Assembly (NCBI GenBank): GCA_014239625.1
Contig: JAAZYN010000005.1
Location: 1 to 22,101, forward strand
Reading direction: 5' to 3'
DNA length: 22,101 nt
DNA from: Myxococcales bacterium
GTDB taxonomy: Bacteria; Myxococcota_A; UBA9042; PHBI01; JAAZYN01
Positions 17,301 to 22,101 of this stretch are shown here, piece by piece. The notes under the pieces are model-generated. The model saw only the letters and a program-made list of their open reading frames with translations. It had not been told where the DNA came from and made no database searches. The position numbers and the translations under genes were made by a program. The first letter of the stretch is position 1. Every line of letters begins with the position of its first letter.

Positions 17301-18365
17301 ATGACTCGATCCATCTTCTGCGTCGCCCTCGTCGCCGCCGTCGCCACCGCACCGCTGACCGGTTGCGAAAAGGAAAGCAAGGGTGGCGACGAGCAGGCGG
17401 CGACCCCCGCGGGGGCGGCCGACAGCGCCGCGGAGGCCAAGCAGCTGACGATCTACGTGGGCCGCAGCAAGGCCATGGTGCAGGGGCTGTTCGACGCGTT
17501 CACCAAGCAGACGGGGATCACGGTCAACGCGCGCTACGGAAAGACGACGGCGCTCGCCAACACGCTGATGGAGGAGGGCGGCACCTCGCCGGCGGATCTG
17601 TTCTTCGCTCAGGACGCGGGGGCCCTCGGGGCGATCACCGCCAAGGGGATGTTCGCCACCCTCGACCCCAACCTCCTGGCCAAGGTCGACAAGCGCTTTC
17701 AGGGGCGCGACGCGACGTGGGTCGGTACCAGCGGGCGTGCCCGCGTGGTGACGTACAACACCGCCAAGCTCACCCCTGCAGACCTGCCCAAGACCATCGA
17801 AGGCTTTACCGATCCCGCGTGGAAGGGGCGAATCGGATGGCCCCCGAAAAATGCATCTTTCCAGGCCTTCGTGACGGCGTTTCGGAAGCTCAAGGGAGAC
17901 GAGGCCGCCGAGAAGTGGCTGGCCGGTATCAAGGCGAATGAGCCGCGCGTGTATCCCAAGAACACGCCCGCGGTTCGGGCTGTGGCCGCGGGCGAGGTGG
18001 ACGTCGCGTTCGTCAACCACTACTACCTGCACCGGCTCAAGAAAGAGGCTGGCGACGCGCCCTTCGCCGCCGCCAACTATCATCCCCCGGGGGACATCGG
18101 GTCGTTGATGAACGTCGCCGGGGTCGGGATCCTCAAGACCGCCAAGGCCCCGAAGAACGCTGCCCGGCTCATCGAGTTCCTGCTCTCCGAGCAGGCTCAG
18201 GCGGCTTTCGCGGGCAAGAACTTCGAGTACCCCCTGGCCGCCGGCGTAAAGGTGCACGATGGGGTCGTGCCGGTCGAGAAGTTGAAGCTGCCGCAGCTCG
18301 AGCTGGGCGAGATCGGGGACCTCCAGGCCACCCTGAAGCTGCTGAAGAAGACGAAGGTGCTGTAG
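17301..18365 (+). CDS. fbpA: Ferric-ion ABC importer, substrate-binding lipoprotein
   Basis: The protein is 354 residues from an ATG with GGAG 7 bases upstream. The lipobox LTGC (Cys22) and a Gly/Ala/Glu linker precede a class of periplasmic binding protein of the FbpA/FutA/IdiA type. Visible features are LTIYVGRSK (49-57), SPADLFFAQDAGALG (96-110), RARVVTYN (146-153) and VNHYYLHR (238-245). The paired Tyr241-Tyr242 are the typical iron ligands, and Tyr152 is a further candidate. PPGDIGSLMNVAGVG (262-276) is a family signature. It binds Fe3+ and delivers it to the adjacent permease. It lies first in a three-gene operon, downstream of the Fur box. Lipid anchoring fits a larger periplasm or surface retention. 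Confidence 0.93.
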   Translation: MTRSIFCVALVAAVATAPLTGCEKESKGGDEQAATPAGAADSAAEAKQLTIYVGRSKAMVQGLFDAFTKQTGITVNARYGKTTALANTLMEEGGTSPADLFFAQDAGALGAITAKGMFATLDPNLLAKVDKRFQGRDATWVGTSGRARVVTYNTAKLTPADLPKTIEGFTDPAWKGRIGWPPKNASFQAFVTAFRKLKGDEAAEKWLAGIKANEPRVYPKNTPAVRAVAAGEVDVAFVNHYYLHRLKKEAGDAPFAAANYHPPGDIGSLMNVAGVGILKTAKAPKNAARLIEFLLSEQAQAAFAGKNFEYPLAAGVKVHDGVVPVEKLKLPQLELGEIGDLQATLKLLKKTKVL

Positions 18366-18368
18366 CGC

Positions 18369-19940
18369 TTGCGTGGACTCGCCCGAGCTTCTCGGCTGGC
18401 GGTGCCGGTAGCCGCCTGGCTGCCGGCGCTGCTGGTGTTGGTCATCCCGGCGTGGTTGTTTCTGAGGGCCAGCCAGGGACAAGCCGACGCTCTGGGGCAG
18501 CTGTTCACCGGGGAGACCTTCGACCTAGTGCTGCGCTCCTTGGGGTTTGCCGCGGCCGTCGCCTTTGGTGCGGTCCTGATCGCGGTGCCGCTGGCTTTCT
18601 TGACGACGCGCACGGACCTCCCGGGCCGACGCTTCTGGGCGGTGGTGTTGGCGCTGCCGCTGGCGCTCCCATCTTACGTCGGGGCGTTCACGTTGATCGC
18701 GGCGTTCGGCCACGGTGGGTTGATCGCCGACCTGCTCGGTGTGCAGGAGATGCCCGACTTCTATGGGTTCTGGGGCGCTACCATCGCCCTTGTGCTGTTG
18801 GGCTATCCATACGTGTTCCTGCCCGTGCGGGCCGCCCTGTTGCAGGTCGACCCGACCCTCGAGGAGAGCGCGCGAGTGCTCGGGCGTTCACCACTGGGGG
18901 CGTTCACGAGCACCACCTTGCCGTTGATCCGTCCGGCGCTGGTGGCGGGTGTGTTGCTCATCGCGCTGTACGCGTTGAGCGACTTCGGCGCGGTCTCCAT
19001 GCTTCAGTTCGATACCTTCACGCGGGTCATCTATACCCAACATGACAGCTTCGACAGGCCGGGCGCGGCGGCCTTGTCGCTGCTGCTGGTCGTCGTCACC
19101 ATCGGGGTCGTGCTGCTGGAGTTGTGGATGCGGCGACGCAGGGCATCGCTGGCATCTCGCAGGGGACCGCGTCCAGGGGGCCCCCCGCTGATCGCGTTGG
19201 GCGCATGGAAGGTGCCCGCCCTTCTGTTTTGCACGCTGATAGCTACATTAGCCTTGATCGTGCCGGTCGGGGTGGCGATCTTCTGGGCGAAATCTGGCGG
19301 CAACACCTGCGAGTACTGTGCTCCCCTCGGCGAGCTCGTCGGCCACACCGTGACCATCGCGACGTACACCGCGCTGGCCGCGATGGTGGTGGTGGTGGCG
19401 GTGGCGCGCTACGCGTCGCGGGGAGCTGGCGGGTGGCGTGCGCTGCCCGACCGCATCCTGTATCTGGGGTTCGCCCTGCCCGGGATAGTCATCGCGCTGG
19501 CGCTGGTGTTTTTTGGCAGCCAGACCATGCCTTCGCTCTATCAGACGATGCCGTTGCTGATCGTCGCCCTGCTGATCCGCTTTCTCCCCCAGGCCGCCGA
19601 CACGTTGCGACCGGCCATGGAGCGCATCCCGGCGTCCTTGGAAGAGTCGGCGCGGACGCTGGGGGACGGTCCGGTCCGGGCGTTCTTTCGCGCCAGCGCC
19701 CCGCTGCTCGTCGTCAGCTGGCTCGCAGGAGGGGTGATGGTGTTTCTGACCGCGGCCAAGGAGCTGCCGGCGACGCTGCTGATGCGACCCACCGGCTACG
19801 ACACCCTCGCGACCGAGTTGTGGGACCTGACCAACGAAGGTTATTTCGGCGAGGCGGCGACGCGCTCCCTCGCTATCATCGCCGTCGGCGTGGTGCCGAT
19901 GGTGCTGCTGGTGGTGTGGACCGAGAGGCGAAGAGCATGA
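18369..19940 (+). CDS. fbpB: Ferric-ion ABC importer, permease
   Basis: The protein is 523 residues with about 12 membrane segments in two homologous halves, the fused form usual for FbpB/FutB. Each half has the EAA-type loop that docks the ATPase: LEESARVLGRSPLGAF (164-179) and LEESARTLGDGPVRAF (424-439). The start is taken as a TTG 3 bases after the fbpA stop, without a strong ribosome binding site; a GTG at 18402 is an alternative that would shorten the product by 11 residues. It forms the inner-membrane channel for Fe3+. Its stop overlaps the start of the ATPase gene (ATGA), so the two are coupled. Confidence 0.93.
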   Translation: MRGLARASRLAVPVAAWLPALLVLVIPAWLFLRASQGQADALGQLFTGETFDLVLRSLGFAAAVAFGAVLIAVPLAFLTTRTDLPGRRFWAVVLALPLALPSYVGAFTLIAAFGHGGLIADLLGVQEMPDFYGFWGATIALVLLGYPYVFLPVRAALLQVDPTLEESARVLGRSPLGAFTSTTLPLIRPALVAGVLLIALYALSDFGAVSMLQFDTFTRVIYTQHDSFDRPGAAALSLLLVVVTIGVVLLELWMRRRRASLASRRGPRPGGPPLIALGAWKVPALLFCTLIATLALIVPVGVAIFWAKSGGNTCEYCAPLGELVGHTVTIATYTALAAMVVVVAVARYASRGAGGWRALPDRILYLGFALPGIVIALALVFFGSQTMPSLYQTMPLLIVALLIRFLPQAADTLRPAMERIPASLEESARTLGDGPVRAFFRASAPLLVVSWLAGGVMVFLTAAKELPATLLMRPTGYDTLATELWDLTNEGYFGEAATRSLAIIAVGVVPMVLLVVWTERRRA

Positions 19941-20989
19941 GCGGCGCTTCAGCGATTCAGGTCCAGGCGATCACCAAGTCGTTCGGCAGCACGCGGGTGC
20001 TCGGTGGCGTCGACCTCGAGGTCAGCGGCGGTGAGATCATCGCGCTGTTGGGGCCGTCCGGGTGCGGCAAGACGACCTTGCTGCGACTGTTGGCGGGGCT
20101 GGAGCGGCCCGACGAGGGCAGGGTGGCGCTCGACGGGGCGGTGGTCGCCGAGGGCGGCACCTTCGTGGCGCCGGAGAGGCGCGGCGTGGGGTTGGTGTTT
20201 CAGGACTACGCCTTGTTTCCGCAGCGCACGGTCGGTGACAACGTCGCCTTTGGGTTGCGGCGCCTCCCCAAATCCGAGCGCCCAGCTCGGGTGGCCGCGG
20301 TGCTCGAACGGGTCGATATGACGGGCTACGGCGACCGCTATCCCCACGAGCTCTCCGGCGGGCAGCAGCAGCGTGTGGCGCTGGCCCGGGCGCTGGCACC
20401 CAAGCCGGGGGTGTTGTTGCTGGACGAGCCGTTTTCCAACCTGGACGCTGGGCTGCGTCGTCGATTGCGGATGCAGCTCGGGGCGCTGCTGCGTGATCTG
20501 GGGATCACCACCGTGTTCGTGACCCACGACCAGGACGAGGCGCTGGGGCTGGCGGATCGGGTGGCGGTGATGGTCGGCGGGGTCATCGCGCAGGTCGGAC
20601 CGCCTGGTGAGGTATACGAGCGGCCGATGAGCGAGGCGGTGGCCCGGGTGGTCGGTGAGGTGAACCTGATCGCAGGCTCGGCCCGCGGCGGGACCGTGAC
20701 CACGGCCTTGGGGACGTTTCAGGGGGCAGGGCCCGAGGGCGCCGTGGAGGTGCTGTTCCGTCCGGAGCATCTGGGTGTCTGCGCGCCGGGTGAGGAGGGC
20801 GCGAGGGCCATCGTGAGCGCGCGCGAATACCTGGGGCGAGAAGCCCACCTGTTGGTCGATTGCGGCGAATCGCGGGACCTCGCGGTGCGATGCGAGGCGG
20901 CGGCGGAGATCGCAGCTGGCGACACCATCGCGGTGTGCTCTCGGACATCCAGCCCGCTGGTGTGGTTCGCCGCAGGTCGCGTCGAGTGA
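19937..20989 (+). CDS. fbpC: Ferric-ion ABC importer, ATP-binding protein
   Basis: The protein is 350 residues, normal for FbpC-type ATPases. Visible motifs are Walker A GPSGCGKTT (39-47), Q-loop FQDYALFPQ (Gln89), signature LSGGQQQR (139-146), Walker B VLLLDEP (159-165), D-loop SNLD and switch His197 in VTHDQDEA. The C-terminal 110 residues form a TOBE-like domain with VLFRPEHLGV. It powers import through the adjacent permease. The last gene of the operon, it is followed by GC-rich hairpins that may end transcription. FbpC-type proteins are close to spermidine and sulfate ATPases; the neighbouring FbpA with its iron-type Tyr pair fixes the iron assignment. Confidence 0.94.
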   Translation: MSGASAIQVQAITKSFGSTRVLGGVDLEVSGGEIIALLGPSGCGKTTLLRLLAGLERPDEGRVALDGAVVAEGGTFVAPERRGVGLVFQDYALFPQRTVGDNVAFGLRRLPKSERPARVAAVLERVDMTGYGDRYPHELSGGQQQRVALARALAPKPGVLLLDEPFSNLDAGLRRRLRMQLGALLRDLGITTVFVTHDQDEALGLADRVAVMVGGVIAQVGPPGEVYERPMSEAVARVVGEVNLIAGSARGGTVTTALGTFQGAGPEGAVEVLFRPEHLGVCAPGEEGARAIVSAREYLGREAHLLVDCGESRDLAVRCEAAAEIAAGDTIAVCSRTSSPLVWFAAGRVE

Positions 20990-21059
20990 GAGGTGAGCAG
21001 AACACCCGCGCGCCGTTGAGGCCGCCGGCGCCTTCGCGCCGACGGGTGACGGGTGGTGA

Positions 21060-21077
21060 CCCGCTCGCGCGAGCGGG
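21060..21077. terminator. 18-bp perfect palindrome after the iron importer
   Basis: CCCGCTCGCGCGAGCGGG is fully self-complementary and sits 70 bases after the fbpC stop. A smaller GGCGC-CTTC-GCGCC hairpin precedes it. There is no T-run, so termination by it is uncertain; it could instead be a protein-binding palindrome. Confidence 0.4.
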
Positions 21078-21108
21078 GCGTCCTGGCGTCCTGGCGCGCT
21101 GGCGCGCT
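21077..21108. repeat. Four 8-bp tandem units
   Basis: GGCGTCCT occurs twice, followed directly by GGCGCGCT twice. It abuts the palindrome and has the form of a slippage-prone tandem array outside any gene. Confidence 0.75.
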
Positions 21109-21186
21109 GGCCCGACGGTGACGGGCCGTGGGCGTTCATTTGAGCTCGGGCAGCACGAAGTCTGGGGCAACGAGCCGCCGACCACG

Positions 21187-21405
21187 TCACCCCGCTTCAT
21201 TTCCAGGACCGCGGCGGCGTCGGTGCACGTCGTTGTCTTCTGAACCGGTCGGGGGCTCGAAGCCGTGAAAGCGTCGTCGGAACGACGCGTAGGGGTTCAT
21301 CAGGCGTTGAGTGATGCGCACGCGGCGACCCGCTTTGGGGCGGAGAGGGGGGGGCTTCATGCGTCGGGCGACGAGCGCGGTGCACGCGGGGTGGTGTCGT
21401 TTCAT
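21187..21405 (-). CDS. Possible small basic protein, 72 residues
   Basis: An ATG at 21405 has a good GAGGA site 6 bases upstream, which is part of a CGAGGATCCTCG palindrome. The predicted product is very Arg/Lys/His-rich (for example MKRHHPACTALVARR and ASFRRRFHGF) and has no recognisable domain. High-GC DNA often yields Arg-rich false frames, so I keep this only because of the ribosome binding site and isolated position. Confidence 0.3.
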   Translation of the reverse strand: MKRHHPACTALVARRMKPPPLRPKAGRRVRITQRLMNPYASFRRRFHGFEPPTGSEDNDVHRRRRGPGNEAG

Positions 21406-21499
21406 CGAGGATCCTCGTTGCAGAGAGATGCTGGCTGGACTTGCAAACGGCGTGCCTACTCGAACCCCCCAGGCAGGTGGCGAAAAGGGGAAGCGCTCG

Positions 21500-21517
21500 T
21501 GGGGACGATGGTCCCCA
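21500..21517. repeat. GGGGAC/GTCCCC hairpin
   Basis: TGGGGAC and GTCCCCA pair across a 4-base GATG loop. The motif GTCCCCAG recurs at 21572 and 21604. A further imperfect hairpin (CCCCAGA with TCTGGGG, 21574-21597) lies between these copies. Confidence 0.65.
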
Positions 21518-21650
21518 GCTGAAGACCCTCTGAACGAGCTCTCAGCCTGGCAACCAAGGCGCCGAACAGGAGTCCCCAGAGATCGGTCGATCTGGGGGCC
21601 GATGTCCCCAGCGGTCGTGTGGTACCTGGCGCGCGAGCCTTCGATGGGCG

Positions 21651-21679
21651 GCGGGGGACCCCGCGCGGCGGTCCCCCGC
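21651..21679. repeat. Strong 10-bp stem-loop
   Basis: GCGGGGGACC (21651-21660) pairs perfectly with GGTCCCCCGC (21670-21679) across a 9-base loop that is itself largely complementary (CCGCGCGG). No T-run follows, so it is either a GC-rich terminator-like barrier or part of a structured RNA before the gene at 21739. Confidence 0.6.
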
Positions 21680-21725
21680 AGTGGCCTCGCGCCGCCTGCA
21701 GATGACCAGAACTTGCCGTCTGCGC

Positions 21726-21731
21726 TACCAT
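21726..21731 (+). promoter_or_regulatory. Possible -10 element for a leaderless transcript
   Basis: TACCAT lies 7 bases before the GTG at 21739. A transcript from it would begin at or next to the start codon, which would explain the missing ribosome binding site. No clear -35 element is seen. Confidence 0.3.
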
Positions 21732-21738
21732 CGCCTCG

Positions 21739-22101
21739 GTGCCCGCACTGTCCCAGAGCCGGATCCTTCGTCGCGTCGCTGAACGCCTCGACCACCACTT
21801 CGCCGTGGAAGGGTTTGTTCGAGCCACCGCCGGGCGCGCCGATGAGCTCCGGTGGATCAAGCGGCCGGACGACGCGCCGGGGGATGAGCTGGACCGGGTC
21901 GCCATCCAGATCCAAGATGGGAGACCCGAGCTGAACGGCTGGGCCGTGCGCGGTTGGGCCTGGTCGTGGACCCGCACGGCGCCTGTGAATCTCCGGGTGC
22001 TGGCCATCGAGCATCGGGAGCCCGGCGCCACCGCCCCGGGCGGCTGGCTGTGCACCTCGGAGGCGGCCATCGCGCAGGTGCTCGAGGAGCTCGAGGGGAT
22101 T
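21739..22101 (+). CDS. Unrecognised protein, N-terminal 121 residues, cut by window end
   Basis: From the GTG at 21739 the frame stays open to the end of the window. It has normal coding character: balanced composition, alternating Leu/Val/Ala and charged residues, few Arg or Pro runs, and strong G/C third positions. A stop at 21703 bounds the frame, and this GTG is the first usable start. It reads VPALSQSRILRRVAERLDHH, then an LDRVAIQIQDGRPEL segment, Trp-rich WAVRGWAWSWTRT, and a Leu/Glu-rich helix (SEAAIAQVLEELEG) at the edge. There is no signal peptide or membrane segment, so it is probably cytoplasmic. I do not recognise a family. Confidence 0.65.
   Translation, partial: MPALSQSRILRRVAERLDHHFAVEGFVRATAGRADELRWIKRPDDAPGDELDRVAIQIQDGRPELNGWAVRGWAWSWTRTAPVNLRVLAIEHREPGATAPGGWLCTSEAAIAQVLEELEGI

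Larger units (their letters stand above)
20990..21738. other. Hairpin- and repeat-rich intergenic region
   Basis: About 750 bases lie between the importer and the gene at the right edge. They hold a palindrome, an 8-bp tandem repeat, several GGGGAC/GTCCCC hairpins and one doubtful small reading frame on the minus strand. Other open frames are by-products of high GC content. I see no tRNA, CRISPR or insertion sequence. Confidence 0.55.

Noticed and set aside
21500..21679. CRISPR-like array
   Set aside because: The repeated motif is only 8 bases and the spacing is irregular; there are no cas genes.
21187..22014. 275-codon minus-strand frame at the right end
   Set aside because: Most of it opposes the plus-strand gene at 21739, which has better coding character. 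Only its last 72 codons, with a ribosome binding site, are kept as a doubtful small gene.

Overview
The window is high-GC bacterial chromosome. It carries outer-membrane biology (TonB, a TonB-dependent receptor), many exported lipoproteins, a Ser/Thr/Gly/Asp repeat lipoprotein and a thrombospondin type 3 repeat protein. That mix suggests a Gram-negative, probably a myxobacterium-like member of Myxococcota. The assignment is inference from gene style; no rRNA or marker gene is present. GTG and TTG starts supported by ribosome binding sites are common.

Left part (1-3258). A secreted thrombospondin type 3 repeat protein on the minus strand diverges from a small repeat-bearing lipoprotein. After these comes a decayed IS21-family end: an istB fragment plus three copies of a repeat of about 20 bp.

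Middle left (3259-9494). prkA, a DUF444 gene (yeaH/yhbH) and spoVR form a tight minus-strand operon, the widespread stress/starvation kinase module. Divergent from it is pgi, glucose-6-phosphate isomerase of the cyanobacterial type with a C-terminal extension.

Middle right (9515-20989). This is an iron acquisition island. On the minus strand a four-gene unit with overlapping or nearly touching genes encodes a DUF4856 lipoprotein, an imelysin-family lipoprotein, a full-length homologue of vitamin K-dependent gamma-glutamyl carboxylase (HTTM family) and a TonB-dependent receptor. A tonB gene follows with its own Fur-like sites. On the plus strand, divergent from the four-gene unit, lies a complete ferric-ion ABC importer (FbpA, FbpB and FbpC types). 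A near-perfect Fur box sits between the two units and overlaps a good minus-strand promoter, so iron probably controls both. The likely flow is receptor plus TonB at the outer membrane, surface or periplasmic iron-binding lipoproteins, then the ABC importer at the inner membrane. The carboxylase homologue keeps residues that align with the catalytic lysine and the NH motif of the human enzyme; its role in an iron island is the most interesting question here.

Right end (20990-22101). About 750 bases are rich in hairpins and short tandem repeats, with one doubtful small ORF. The window ends inside an unrecognised plus-strand gene that starts at a GTG, possibly leaderless.
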